Assembly (NCBI GenBank): GCA_964496035.1
Contig: CAZBXI010000018.1
Coordinates: forward strand, 1 to 25,308
Length of the DNA stretch: 25,308 bases
Source: EX4484-217-1 sp964496035
Lineage (GTDB): Archaea; Thermoproteota; Thermoprotei_A; EX4484-217-1
Direction of reading: 5' to 3'
The notes under the pieces are model-generated. The model was not told the origin of the DNA, did not search any database, and was given only the letters and a program-made list of their open reading frames with translations. A program made the translations under genes and the position numbers. Below, one piece after another: positions 1 to 8,680 of this stretch (positions are counted from its first letter, which is position 1; every line of letters starts with the position of its first letter).

Positions 1-647
1 TAAAGAACACCGTGAAGCGACTAATAATACCTAATGGTGTAGACGTTGAAAAATACAAGCCATTAAAGAAACCTCCTGAGAACCCAGTAGTGCTTTTCAT
101 AGGTAGGCTTGTTCATAGGAAAGGAGTTCATATGTTATTGGAAGCTTTCAGAGATGTTGTCAGTGAAGTACCTGAAGCCAGATTGCTTATTGTAGGTAAG
201 GGCTATATGGAGCCCATAGTTAAATCTATGGTCTCCGTCTTAAACTTGAAGAAAAATGTCGTATTTAAGGGACTAGTATCAGAAGAAGAAAAGATACACC
301 TACTACAAAACTGTATGGTTGCGGCTGTACCCAGTATTTACGGTGAAAGCTTTGGTACAGTAGCTGTCGAAGCATTTGCTACGGGAACGCCTGTTGTTGC
401 CTTTAAAGTCGGCGGGTTAGCTGAAATAGTAGACCATGGTGTAAACGGCTTCCTAGCTAATGTAGGAGATCTTAGAGAGTTCGCAGAATATCTAATAACC
501 TTACTACTCGATAGAAAACTACGTAAAAAGATGTCGGAAAATGCGCGTTTGAAAGCTGAGAAAGTATACTCTTGGAAAATCATTTCAAGGAAAATTTATA
601 GAGTTTATTTAACGCTACATTCAGAAGAGGGAATCTCTTCTACATGA
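1..647 (+). CDS. GT4-family glycosyltransferase, C-terminal part (5' truncated by window)
   Basis: This is the nucleotide-sugar-binding half of a GT-B glycosyltransferase (GT4 family), which transfers a sugar from an activated donor, typically onto a lipid-linked or cell-surface glycan. The frame is open to the window edge and reads K-N-T-V ahead of 'RLIIPNGVDVEKYKP', the IPNGVD hinge found mid-protein in this family, so the GTG at 12 is not a real start. The C-terminal domain shows 'VLFIGRLVHRKGVHMLLEAF' and the donor-site signature 'GESFGTVAVEAFATGTPVVA' followed by GGLAEIV; the E-x(7)-E pattern is present. TrmO follows after 21 bp on the same strand, so the two may be cotranscribed. The acceptor and sugar cannot be told from this half. 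Confidence 0.9.
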   Translation, partial: KNTVKRLIIPNGVDVEKYKPLKKPPENPVVLFIGRLVHRKGVHMLLEAFRDVVSEVPEARLLIVGKGYMEPIVKSMVSVLNLKKNVVFKGLVSEEEKIHLLQNCMVAAVPSIYGESFGTVAVEAFATGTPVVAFKVGGLAEIVDHGVNGFLANVGDLREFAEYLITLLLDRKLRKKMSENARLKAEKVYSWKIISRKIYRVYLTLHSEEGISST

Positions 648-668
648 TAACTGAGTGGAGAAAGAGTT

Positions 669-1178
669 ATGTTTATGAAAATCATTCTTAAACCTATTGG
701 TATAGTACGTACTAGTTTTAGCGATGAAGAAGTTAAGAATTCATGGGAAGGAGTTGAAGGTGTTATCGAGGTTTTTGAGGAATATGCTGAGGGTTTAGAA
801 GGTATTGAAGGTTTTTCACACATAATAGTTCTTGCCTACCTACATAAGACGACGGAGGAGCAAAGAAAAGTGTTAAAGGTTAAACATAGAAGACTTCGCA
901 GATTCGGCATAAAAATAGATGATATACCTGAAGTAGGTGTCTTTTGCACGGATTCCCCTCACAGACCTAATCCTATAGCTTTAACAATAGTTGAACTCGT
1001 TAAAAGGGAAGATAGATTTCTCCATGTTAAAGGTCTAGACCTCTTTAATGAAACACCTATACTTGATATTAAACCATACACCTCAGATAGAGTTATTGAA
1101 GAATTTAAAGTACCTGAATGGCAAAAAATCCTAGAACTAAGAGTTCTGGAGAAATTCGGTAAAAAACTTCCAATATAA
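669..1178 (+). CDS. trmO: tRNA (t6A37) N6-methyltransferase TrmO-like (UPF0066/TsaA family)
   Basis: Members of this family use S-adenosylmethionine to methylate the t6A base at position 37 of some tRNAs through an unusual beta-barrel fold. The family signature is clear at residues 95-105, 'DSPHRPNPIALT', matching the usual SPxRPNPIGLT motif, and a second conserved block at about 123-137 contains 'ETPILDIKPY'. The N-terminal 'KPIGIVRTSF' is also typical. At 169 aa it has the normal length for the single-domain archaeal form. GGAG at 657-660 lies 8 nt before the ATG at 669 and supports this start over the ATG at 675. It is 21 bp downstream of the glycosyltransferase and convergent with the nitroreductase. 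Substrate specificity in archaea is inferred from the bacterial enzyme. Confidence 0.85.
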   Translation: MFMKIILKPIGIVRTSFSDEEVKNSWEGVEGVIEVFEEYAEGLEGIEGFSHIIVLAYLHKTTEEQRKVLKVKHRRLRRFGIKIDDIPEVGVFCTDSPHRPNPIALTIVELVKREDRFLHVKGLDLFNETPILDIKPYTSDRVIEEFKVPEWQKILELRVLEKFGKKLPI

Positions 1179-1189
1179 TAGGGGATGCG

Positions 1190-2029
1190 CTATAGTCTCT
1201 CATATTTACTTCTCTCTTCTAAATAGAATTCTTTCAGCTCCTCGAAAGAAAGCTTGTATGGTTTTTTAGCATACCCTAAAGACATTATGTACAATGGATG
1301 GTATTTTACTGGTAAACCTAATATTTCCTTTACCTTATTGTCGTAAAATGCTCCAACAGCGACTGTACCTAAACCTAGAACACAAGCTTGCAAGTACACG
1401 TTTTGGCCTACATGTCCGATTTCCATGTGAACATACCTATAACCCCTATCACCATATCTTATAGTGGTTCTCTCATATTCGGCAACAATAACCAGGTTAA
1501 CCATAGCATTTTCAACCCAGGGTTGATCCAGAGCTGCCTTAGCTAACTCTTTACTAAAATCACCTAGTCTTACGAGTTCTAATGCATGGAGATAAACATT
1601 ATAGTGGTAAACACCCGCTTTTAATCCCTCAACACCGCCCTTCTTAACAACAACATATATTTCTAAGGGATATGTTGCGCCAGCAGAAGGAGCTGTTCTA
1701 AACCTATGCCTTATTTCGTTAATTCCTTGAGCAGCCCAAAGTATTTGAGCTAAAACATCCAACGGTATAGGCTTATCGACATACTCTCTAATACTCCTCC
1801 TCATAGATAATGCTTCTTCTAAACTTATTTCGCCTTTAAGCCTAGGCAAAGGTAAGTAAATTATTGTTATGTTTTCTACATACTGTTCCCTAGGACTGGG
1901 GGTAGGTTTCCAAGGCGCTGGCCAAGGAAGAACTTCAAATATCTTATATGCTACTAGTATTGTTGAAACAAGGACTAAAACTATAGCCAGAAGTGCCAAG
2001 TTTCTTGCAACACCATTACTTCTAAACAT
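1190..2029 (-). CDS. Membrane-anchored SagB-type nitroreductase-family flavoprotein
   Basis: This is a nitroreductase-fold (FMN-dependent oxidoreductase) protein of the SagB-like branch. After 'SLEEALSMRRSIREY' (about residues 69-83), the R-R-S-x-R motif that contacts FMN phosphate, comes 'LAQILWAAQGI' and then 'RTAPSAGATYPLEIYVVV', the SagB-type 'PSAGATYPLE' block. The C-terminal 'GLGTVAVGAFYDNKVKEILGLP' fits the family. Unusually, residues 9-32 form one hydrophobic helix followed by a Pro-rich linker, so the catalytic domain is tethered to the membrane and, by the positive-inside rule (Arg residues before the helix), probably faces outward. No azole-forming cyclodehydratase partner is nearby. 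The substrate is unknown. Confidence 0.85.
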   Translation of the reverse strand: MFRSNGVARNLALLAIVLVLVSTILVAYKIFEVLPWPAPWKPTPSPREQYVENITIIYLPLPRLKGEISLEEALSMRRSIREYVDKPIPLDVLAQILWAAQGINEIRHRFRTAPSAGATYPLEIYVVVKKGGVEGLKAGVYHYNVYLHALELVRLGDFSKELAKAALDQPWVENAMVNLVIVAEYERTTIRYGDRGYRYVHMEIGHVGQNVYLQACVLGLGTVAVGAFYDNKVKEILGLPVKYHPLYIMSLGYAKKPYKLSFEELKEFYLEERSKYERL

Positions 2030-2127
2030 GGTTTTTCTAACCTCAATTTTTACGTTAAAACTTGCAATTTAAAAGTGGTTAAGCTTAAAGAAAACTCATT
2101 GTACTTAAACAATATAAGGAGGGACTT

Positions 2128-2319
2128 ATGATTACTTACCACTACATAGATGCAATAATAACATTCATACTGCTGTGTTTATCCATGATAACTGGAGCTC
2201 TAACTATAATGATAAAGGATCCTAGGAAGAAAAAGACGGTTATGATAATACATGTTTTAATATCAATAGTAGCGTTCATAGCATTTGTGATAACGTTTAT
2301 TAGAGCTCCAAGACTTTAA
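2128..2319 (+). CDS. Small two-helix membrane protein, unknown function
   Basis: A 63-residue protein with two predicted membrane helices (about residues 8-28 and 38-60) joined by a short basic loop, KDPRKKK, which should lie in the cytoplasm and place both ends outside. A strong Shine-Dalgarno, AAGGAGGG at 2116-2123, sits 4 nt before the ATG and is the best reason to accept so short a gene. It is transcribed away from the nitroreductase with about 100 bp between them. I do not recognise the family. The hydrophobic pattern resembles many small archaeal membrane proteins and gives no function. Confidence 0.7.
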   Translation: MITYHYIDAIITFILLCLSMITGALTIMIKDPRKKKTVMIIHVLISIVAFIAFVITFIRAPRL

Positions 2320-2473
2320 CTTTGTTCATATCAACATTCATGATATAGACTTTAGTGTGCCATAAACGCATACTCGATGTAAATTACTGTTATATTTTTA
2401 TGTTATTAGGTTAAAATAATTACAAGATAAATTTCAGATATAGACGTAAAATTTAAGATTAGTTGATTTCAAA

Positions 2474-3010
2474 GTGAAGATTAGTAAGGAGATTGCATTA
2501 ACTCGGGTCAAAATGATGTTGAAACATATGAAACAAATGTTATGTATCATAGTAATATTCTTTCTAATCCTATTTACCTACATGGTCTATAATACTATCA
2601 TTGTAGGGAAGGAAGAGAGCAGAATTAATGTTTCATTTATCTTTCCAGATAGGAAAGTGTTTAGCGTTGGAGAGAGGATAGAGGTTACAGCTGTTATTTG
2701 CAGTAATGAAAGTAAGATTATTAGAATTGATTATCCTGGTTTCTACGTGAAAATATATAGGAATGGACTATACTTAGGTACTGAACCTAGCTTCTACGTT
2801 CAACTGGACATATTTGCGCAGGTAAAGCTAATACCTGGTAAATGTTATAGGAAAACCGTAAGTGTTCCTCTACACCTTCCCGGCCGCTATACGCTACAGC
2901 CATGTTTCGTGTTTAAAGAGGCAGACAGTTCAAAAGAGTTAGCTAAAGCAGAGAAAAAAGCTATTATTGGCGAAGAGAAAACAATAGTAGTTAAGGGGCA
3001 TCTTGGCTAA
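2474..3010 (+). CDS. Membrane-anchored protein with extracytoplasmic beta-sandwich-like domain
   Basis: A 178-residue protein with a basic N-terminus, one membrane helix at about 22-44, and an outward C-terminal domain rich in beta strands. Phrases such as 'FSVGERIEVTAVICSNES' and 'KTVSVPLHLPGRYTLQP' resemble immunoglobulin-like or BsuPI-like sandwich domains, which usually mediate binding, but no family can be assigned. The GTG start has no Shine-Dalgarno; a TTTAAG box at about 2452-2457 is 20-odd nt upstream, which suits a leaderless transcript. Later ATG codons (2513, 2516, 2528) are alternative starts that would keep the helix. Two Cys residues in the outer domain could form a disulfide. 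Confidence 0.65.
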   Translation: MKISKEIALTRVKMMLKHMKQMLCIIVIFFLILFTYMVYNTIIVGKEESRINVSFIFPDRKVFSVGERIEVTAVICSNESKIIRIDYPGFYVKIYRNGLYLGTEPSFYVQLDIFAQVKLIPGKCYRKTVSVPLHLPGRYTLQPCFVFKEADSSKELAKAEKKAIIGEEKTIVVKGHLG

Positions 3011-3099
3011 AAGTACTTAAACTCACTCTTTGAGTTCTACAACTAAGTACCTTTTTAAATACGTCTCTTACGTATTTTGGAGTAGGTAGTGGTGAGAGA

Positions 3100-4617
3100 A
3101 TGAAGCTTATAGGTGTTGTTGCTAGCGGCTCTACTACGACATATGCCCCCTTAATAGTTTATGAGGAAGCTGAAAAATACGCTAAGGAGGAACAACTCAT
3201 TATAATAGATGATTCGTGGAGAAACATTAAATTCTTAGGAATTCTAAGGAACGTAAAAAGGTATGAACCATTTCTAAGTATTTACCGTAGAACAAGTTTC
3301 GTAGACAACCCTTCTTTAGTTGAAAGCGGAACTTTACCACATACTGGAGCATATATTTCAATAATTGGAACATTTAAAGACTCCAAACTTGAAAGTGTGG
3401 AATTACCACCAAACCCCGGATCTAAAGTATATGTTGTTGAAAGTAAAGAAGATCTGAAAGTCAATTTAGGTAAGGGTCTTGTAGTTGGTGTTCACAAGTA
3501 CAGTGGTGTTGAAATACCCTTAACCCCTGAAAGCATACCTTTCCACGTAGCTGTTGTTGGAGCTACCGGGACAGGTAAATCAAGACTTGTAAAAGCACTC
3601 ATAGACGAAATACTTAGTAAAACAGGGTACAAGGTTATTGTTTTCGACCATGCAGGGGTAGATTATGCTCCGTATTACAGAAACTACGTTGTACAGGCTT
3701 CTAAAATAGTCTTAGACGTTTCAGTAATCTCCGACCTAATACTTGAAAGAACAGGGCTGGATCGCAGAACATACGAGCAATACATTTTACTCTCAACTCT
3801 ATGGTATGCTTTCGACAAAGTTTTCCCAAGTTTAAGCGAAGAAGAAATTGAAAAACTTGGAGTAGCAGAGCTTAAGAAAAGCTTTACACACAATGTTCTA
3901 TCTAAACTAGTAGGTCTAATAAACTATGGTGAACTAACAAGGCTTATGGCAAAACATCCTATAGAATGGAGGTCTTCAGAATATAGAAACTACGCTTTGA
4001 AAGTAATCGATATTTTAAAGGGCAGGGAAAGTGCCAAAGTAAGACTGGGAATATCTTTAGATGTTAGGTTAGGTGAAGGATTTTTCAAATCACTAAGTAG
4101 AAGAAACGTTCTACCATCAGACATAGTTAACCTAGCGCTTAAACAAAAACTCGTAGTCATAGATTTAAGCATGGAAGACTCTATTGTCAAGAAATACGTC
4201 GTCTCAACAGTAATTAATGAAGTTTGGAAGAAAGTAGAAGAAAAACAAGAACCAGTAAACATTGTTGCTGTGGTTGATGAAGCTCACAACTATGCATGCA
4301 GATACTGCGGTGAACCTCATAAAGCCATAACTAGAACATCTAGGGAAGGTAGAAAATGGGGTTTTGGATTAATACTTGCAACGCAAAGAGCAATAGACAT
4401 AGATCCTGAAATCAGAGGAAATATTAATACATGGTTCTTTAGCAAACTTCAAACGCCATCGGACTTCAACGAGATATCGGCATTTATGAACCTTGCAGGA
4501 ATAAGTGAATCCTCGTTAGCGATTTTAGAAAAAAGAGAGTTTTATGTGGCAGGCCTTATGAACCCCCTTAAAATCCCCGTTCTAATTAAGGTTAAGGAGG
4601 TGCCCTCACCACGATAA
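3100..4617 (+). CDS. herA: HerA, hexameric DNA translocase/helicase of DNA end resection
   Basis: HerA is the FtsK-like ATPase ring that works with the nuclease NurA, alongside Mre11-Rad50, to resect DNA ends for homologous recombination in archaea. The N-terminal beta-barrel (HAS-barrel) region occupies roughly residues 1-130. Walker A is 'GATGTGKS' at 154-161. Walker B is 'VAVVDEAHNY' with D393-E394. 'TSREGRKWGFGLILATQR' holds sensor and arginine-finger-type residues. At 505 aa it is the usual length. A GGTGAG precedes the ATG, and a TATA-like TTTAAATA lies at about 3055-3062. nurA follows directly, the standard archaeal arrangement. mre11 and rad50 are not in the window. Confidence 0.95.
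   Translation: MKLIGVVASGSTTTYAPLIVYEEAEKYAKEEQLIIIDDSWRNIKFLGILRNVKRYEPFLSIYRRTSFVDNPSLVESGTLPHTGAYISIIGTFKDSKLESVELPPNPGSKVYVVESKEDLKVNLGKGLVVGVHKYSGVEIPLTPESIPFHVAVVGATGTGKSRLVKALIDEILSKTGYKVIVFDHAGVDYAPYYRNYVVQASKIVLDVSVISDLILERTGLDRRTYEQYILLSTLWYAFDKVFPSLSEEEIEKLGVAELKKSFTHNVLSKLVGLINYGELTRLMAKHPIEWRSSEYRNYALKVIDILKGRESAKVRLGISLDVRLGEGFFKSLSRRNVLPSDIVNLALKQKLVVIDLSMEDSIVKKYVVSTVINEVWKKVEEKQEPVNIVAVVDEAHNYACRYCGEPHKAITRTSREGRKWGFGLILATQRAIDIDPEIRGNINTWFFSKLQTPSDFNEISAFMNLAGISESSLAILEKREFYVAGLMNPLKIPVLIKVKEVPSPR
4594..4600 (+). promoter_or_regulatory. Shine-Dalgarno-like AAGGAGG at the herA-nurA junction
   Basis: A textbook ribosome-binding sequence inside the last herA codons (encoding K-E-V). 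In the nurA frame the first non-standard candidates behind it are ACG at 4611 and ATA at 4614. It may be coincidental, since the codons AAG GAG GTG produce it anyway, but it is placed as expected for a coupled nurA start. Confidence 0.4.
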
Positions 4618-4664
4618 GTGAAGAACATGCTCCTGAAGAGGTTTTTGAAGAACCAATAGTTTCT

Positions 4665-5783
4665 TTGGCAAAAGAAACTGTGGCTCAAGAAGCTAAGAGA
4701 ATAGCAAGTATTGCTAGTAGCGAAAAACTAAGAAAAATAAGAAGCAAACTTGAAAGCCAAAAGTTAATACTTAAAATTCCAAGAGGAAAACCACGTAAAA
4801 TATGTAGTATTGCATTAGATACCAGTTTCACTGATCCACCACTTGAACTAACTGGAGGCAAGCTAATAACGATCATAAGGTCCCACATATTTTACGGTTG
4901 TAAACCCAGAAAAACTCCTAGAGCAGATAGTAAGGGTTTCTTAAGATTTGTTCAAGAGTTTGAGGATCTAGCTAAAGTGTATTCAAAGATTATTGAAAGA
5001 AAATTCGTAGTAGAACTTCTTGAAGATGTTAAGAAAGGGAGAGAGCAATTAGACTTAGTAATGATTGATGGAGAAATCTTTCCAAGGATACCTCCAGCTT
5101 TGAGATTTAGAAGACACGGTTTAATGTCTAAACTGTATTTGAAGTACTTAGATTTAACGGAGAAAATGCTTGAGCTAGCTGACGAAACAGACGTAGCGAT
5201 AGCTGGTATTGTTAAGAGAGCCTATGGGCTTGACATACCTATTATAGCAGACATACCTGGGTTAAACATTAACGATAAGGCACTTGCAACATACATACTA
5301 AACCCTGGTGAATGGATTGACCTTAAGTCGTACTCGGAAATAGCTTGCCGTATAGAGGAGTTCATTAGGAAGCATGAAAATGAGCTTCCGAAAAGCACTC
5401 TCAGAAGGCTTAGGGAAAGAGATAGATGGATCGTTGGTGTACTTGAATATGTAGACCGCGCTCCAGACGTTGAACTTGCCGTGTACAAGTCCTCTACACC
5501 AACATTCTTTATGCTAGCTACTAAAGTAGAACTATTCATAAGCCAAAGACTATTAAAAGGCGACATAGTATCCTACTTATCTAGCATAACAGGAATTAAT
5601 GGTGTACCTCACCCAATAGACCTTGTAGATTCCATGTGCAGAATAACACCTGATCTTCTCCAAATATTTCAGCAACAATTATACAAGGAGCTCATGACTA
5701 AGCTTAAAGACCAGAAACTAGCTATGAGCTTAGCTGGGCTAATAAACCCTGAAAAAATGTATAGGATAGGATTTAAAGGCTAA
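4665..5783 (+). CDS. nurA: NurA 5'-3' nuclease (start uncertain)
   Basis: NurA is an RNase H-like, Mn-dependent nuclease that forms a dimer inside the HerA complex and degrades DNA during end resection. The first catalytic aspartate block is 'ICSIALDTSFTDPP' (D52 counting from the TTG at 4665), and a second acidic block is 'LVMIDGEIFPR'. Placement directly after herA supports the call more than overall similarity does. The start is a puzzle: TTG 4665 has no Shine-Dalgarno, yet the frame is open back to 4596 with plausible coding sequence (S-E-E-H-A-P-E-E-V-F-E-E) and holds no ATG, GTG or TTG in that stretch. AAGGAGG at 4594-4600 lies in the herA tail. The C-terminus overlaps the convergent P5C dehydrogenase by 4 bp. 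Confidence 0.88.
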   Translation: MAKETVAQEAKRIASIASSEKLRKIRSKLESQKLILKIPRGKPRKICSIALDTSFTDPPLELTGGKLITIIRSHIFYGCKPRKTPRADSKGFLRFVQEFEDLAKVYSKIIERKFVVELLEDVKKGREQLDLVMIDGEIFPRIPPALRFRRHGLMSKLYLKYLDLTEKMLELADETDVAIAGIVKRAYGLDIPIIADIPGLNINDKALATYILNPGEWIDLKSYSEIACRIEEFIRKHENELPKSTLRRLRERDRWIVGVLEYVDRAPDVELAVYKSSTPTFFMLATKVELFISQRLLKGDIVSYLSSITGINGVPHPIDLVDSMCRITPDLLQIFQQQLYKELMTKLKDQKLAMSLAGLINPEKMYRIGFKG

Positions 5784-7408
5784 GTACCCATATATGGCCA
5801 TTCCCACTTCTTTGGTGGGTTAAGGTTTTCCTTTATAGCTCTTAAAGTAACCCATTTGAGTAAGTTAAGCCACCAACCAGCTTTATCATTTGTTCCTGAA
5901 GCTCTAGAACCTCCGAAGGGCTGTCTATTAACTATTGCTCCAGTTGGTTTATCGTTTATGTAAAAGTTTCCAGCAGCCCATCTTAAAATTCTTTCAGCAA
6001 TCATTATTGCTTCACGGTCTTTAGCGAAAATAGAGCCGGTTAGACCGTATGGTGATGTTTCATTACATAGCTTTAATGTCTCCTCATACTTGTCATCATC
6101 GTAAACATACACTGTAAGTACTGGCCCGAAAATTTCCTCCTCCATCAACTTGCCCTTAGGCTTTTTAGAAATGATTATAGTTGGCCATACAAAGTACCCT
6201 TTACTGTCATCGTATTTTCCACCATAAATTATTTCGTAGTCCTCAGGATGTGCTTTAGCATATTCAATGTAGCTTACAACCTTGTTGAAAGCCTCTCTAG
6301 TTATTAGAGCACCCATAAAGTTTGAGAAGTCTTCAACATCACCGACTTTTACCTTATCTAGTTCTTTAAGCAATTTCTCCTTAAGTTTAGGCCATAAACT
6401 CTTCGGAACATATAGTCTTGATGCTGCAGAACATTTCTGCCCTTGATACTCGAAAGCCCCTCTAATAATGGCAACTAGTGCCTCATCTATGTCTGCCGAT
6501 TTATGGAGGAATATGAAGTCTTTACCTCCGGTTTCGCCTACAATTCTCGGGAACGACTTGTAAATGTGTATGTTTTCTCCAATAGTCTTCCATATTTTCC
6601 TGAAGGTTGCAGTGCTTCCAGTAAAGTGAACTCCTGCGAGTTTTGAATGTGATAGAACTATTTTAGCTATTTTCTCAGCATCTCCCGGAATAAAGTTTAT
6701 TACGCCCGGTGGTAGTCCCGCTTCTTCAAGTATTTTCATAATGTAGTAGTTTGAGTAAACTACTGGAGCTGAAGGTTTCCACACTACAACATTACCCATC
6801 ATGGCGGGTGCTGTTGGCAGGTTACCGTCTATCGAGAAAAAGTTAAACGGAGTTATTGCGAAAATGAAGCCTTCAAGAGGTCTCCAATCTATTCTATTAA
6901 GCTCCCCTGTAAGCGTTTCTGGTTGTTGCTCATATAGGAACCTCATATAGTATGCGTTAAAACGCCAGAAATCAATAAGCTCGGCCAAGTCTATTTCAGC
7001 TTCCCTCGGCGTCTTACTTTGACACAGCATTATTGCAGCATTAACTTCAAACCTATAAGGCCCTGCTAGAAGCTCCGCTGCTTTAAGAAAAATCATTGCC
7101 CTATGGTACCAGTCCATATTAGCCCATTTATCCCAAGCTTTAAGAGCCTCATCAATAGCTTCCTCAACATGTTCTTCCAAAGCCTTATGATAGTAACCTA
7201 AAATTAAGGAGTGATTATGAGGACAACGGCAAACGCCAAGCTCGCCAGACTTAACCTTCTTACCACCTATAACTAGCGGGATTTCTACTTTCCTACTTTT
7301 CAACTCCTTAAGCTTCTTCATTAACTCCTCTCTTTCCCTAGTTCCAGGAGCATAGGTTAAAATAGGCTCATTCCTAGGCTTAGGTATTTGGAAAATCCCA
7401 GTAGACAA
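5780..7408 (-). CDS. pruA: 1-pyrroline-5-carboxylate dehydrogenase (P5CDH type 1, ALDH4-like)
   Basis: This enzyme oxidises glutamate-5-semialdehyde, in equilibrium with pyrroline-5-carboxylate, to glutamate with NAD+, the second step of proline (and part of arginine/ornithine) catabolism. The aldehyde dehydrogenase catalytic pair is visible: the general-base Glu in 'GETGGKD' (E292) and the nucleophile in 'YQGQKCSAASR' (C326). 'ITPFNFFSIDGNLPTAPA', 'HFTGSTATFR' and 'EEIFGPVLTVYVY' match the long stand-alone form of about 540 aa found in eukaryotes and some prokaryotes, rather than the PutA-fused form. The start is TTG at 7408 with GGTGA about 8 nt upstream. No proline dehydrogenase lies in the window, so the electron-donating first step is encoded elsewhere. 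Confidence 0.93.
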   Translation of the reverse strand: MSTGIFQIPKPRNEPILTYAPGTREREELMKKLKELKSRKVEIPLVIGGKKVKSGELGVCRCPHNHSLILGYYHKALEEHVEEAIDEALKAWDKWANMDWYHRAMIFLKAAELLAGPYRFEVNAAIMLCQSKTPREAEIDLAELIDFWRFNAYYMRFLYEQQPETLTGELNRIDWRPLEGFIFAITPFNFFSIDGNLPTAPAMMGNVVVWKPSAPVVYSNYYIMKILEEAGLPPGVINFIPGDAEKIAKIVLSHSKLAGVHFTGSTATFRKIWKTIGENIHIYKSFPRIVGETGGKDFIFLHKSADIDEALVAIIRGAFEYQGQKCSAASRLYVPKSLWPKLKEKLLKELDKVKVGDVEDFSNFMGALITREAFNKVVSYIEYAKAHPEDYEIIYGGKYDDSKGYFVWPTIIISKKPKGKLMEEEIFGPVLTVYVYDDDKYEETLKLCNETSPYGLTGSIFAKDREAIMIAERILRWAAGNFYINDKPTGAIVNRQPFGGSRASGTNDKAGWWLNLLKWVTLRAIKENLNPPKKWEWPYMGT

Positions 7409-7556
7409 AACATGTTCACCAGTAAAAAACTATAAACTAAAGAGTTCTTAAACATTAACTATAATGTAAATAATCACAGCAAAGTGAATATACAATTATA
7501 TCAGGTTTTATATGTTCTTCTCAAGGTCTCTGTATTGGTAATTACTACAACAATAT

Positions 7557-8237
7557 TCAGGTGATTTTCTGTGTTTTTAAATTAATCCATTTGTTGAAGT
7601 ATTTTTCAGCATATCTCTCAAGTTCTATCATGACATTTTTAGGAATTACCTCGGGATGAGAGTTCCTTATAATTCTTAGGCTAGTGTAAAGTTCATAGAC
7701 AAGAAGAACTCCTTTTTCTTTTCTTTCTTTTAACTCTATTTTTGTAATGAATATTGCATCCCTTACTAGGATACGCCAGTTTATGTTTCCTTTCTTTAAA
7801 ATCGTTTTTATATCCTCTATGTCTTTTTTACGTTCAGTTAATGACTTAAAGAATATTATGTGTTCGTTAGACAAGATGAATGCTTGAAGATTACCAAAGG
7901 ATCCTAAGAACTCTGCTCTCTCCTTCATTACATCATATAATCTTAGCCTTATGAATTTCCCATAATCAAGATCGACAATTTCATTTGTTCGCGTATTTAC
8001 GAATTTCATTTTAGTTTCTCTGTGAAAACCTAAAGCGGTTAATGCTTCTATAATAGCATTATATGATCTAAGATTATCCGCGATAATATCAATGTCTATA
8101 GTTGAGTCTTTTATTCCTCTAAGTATGAGAGCTGCTCCTCCTAGTACGTAAACTATTGTGTTACTTTTCACTAACCCACCTATTGAGCTTAATAATCTGA
8201 TAATGTCTTCTCTACTACACACCCTGCCTGGTATCAT
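7557..8237 (-). CDS. Nucleotidyltransferase-fold protein, AbiEii/DUF6036-like
   Basis: A 226-aa protein with the minimal nucleotidyltransferase signature near its N-terminus: 'VLGGAALILRGIKDSTIDID', i.e. the GG motif followed by S/T-x-D-x-D metal-binding residues. A later 'NEIVDLDYG' could supply the third acidic residue. Such proteins include the toxin half of AbiE-type toxin-antitoxin or abortive-infection systems, which transfer nucleotides to RNA targets. Its ATG overlaps the stop of the upstream winged-helix gene (ATGA at 8234-8237), so the two are translated together, as in AbiEi-AbiEii pairs. The C-terminal half is helical and charged. Toxin function is inferred from domain and pairing, not shown; it could be another nucleotidyltransferase family. 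Confidence 0.75.
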   Translation of the reverse strand: MIPGRVCSREDIIRLLSSIGGLVKSNTIVYVLGGAALILRGIKDSTIDIDIIADNLRSYNAIIEALTALGFHRETKMKFVNTRTNEIVDLDYGKFIRLRLYDVMKERAEFLGSFGNLQAFILSNEHIIFFKSLTERKKDIEDIKTILKKGNINWRILVRDAIFITKIELKERKEKGVLLVYELYTSLRIIRNSHPEVIPKNVMIELERYAEKYFNKWINLKTQKIT

Positions 8238-8623
8238 TCCCTAAAACCTATCTTTACTCTTACTAGTTTCCTAATGCTTACTGGAAGAGTTATTTCTCTG
8301 TCAACGTATACTATTGGAGAAATAGCTCTCGTCTCGTTATCTCCCCACCATACCTTGTATTTAATTCCTTGCAAACCGAGATTCTTAGCTAGCTTATTGA
8401 CTATTGCTTTTTTCAAAATTTTTAATAGTTCTGCACCGAGACCTGTAAGGTGGTAATACCTAACATTATTTATGTAAGTAACGTTAATGAACCCGTACTT
8501 TACAAGACTGTTTAAAGTTCTATATAATGTAGTGGGATTATAGCCTAGTTTAACTAAATCATAAATAGTTTTCGCAATAACGAGGTCATCTAGTAAGCAT
8601 ACTAGTTTCTCAATATCCATCAT
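8234..8623 (-). CDS. Winged-helix DNA-binding protein, probable partner/antitoxin of the nucleotidyltransferase
   Basis: A 129-residue protein whose first 70 residues form a winged helix-turn-helix: 'NPTTLYRTLNSLVKYGFI' is the recognition helix followed by the wing 'VTYINNVRYYHLTGLGAELL'. The second half is beta-rich and basic. Gene order (regulator first, nucleotidyltransferase second) and the 4-bp ATGA overlap copy AbiE operons, where the winged-helix protein is both antitoxin and autorepressor. Two adjacent ATG codons start the gene with no clear Shine-Dalgarno. A perfect inverted repeat at 8681-8700, 57 bp upstream, is a candidate self-binding site. It could alternatively be a simple PadR-like or ArsR-like regulator. 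Confidence 0.7.
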   Translation of the reverse strand: MMDIEKLVCLLDDLVIAKTIYDLVKLGYNPTTLYRTLNSLVKYGFINVTYINNVRYYHLTGLGAELLKILKKAIVNKLAKNLGLQGIKYKVWWGDNETRAISPIVYVDREITLPVSIRKLVRVKIGFRE

Positions 8624-8680
8624 AGTTTACTTGCACACCCCATACTTCATAATCCTACTCTATACTAGACACTAATAAAC

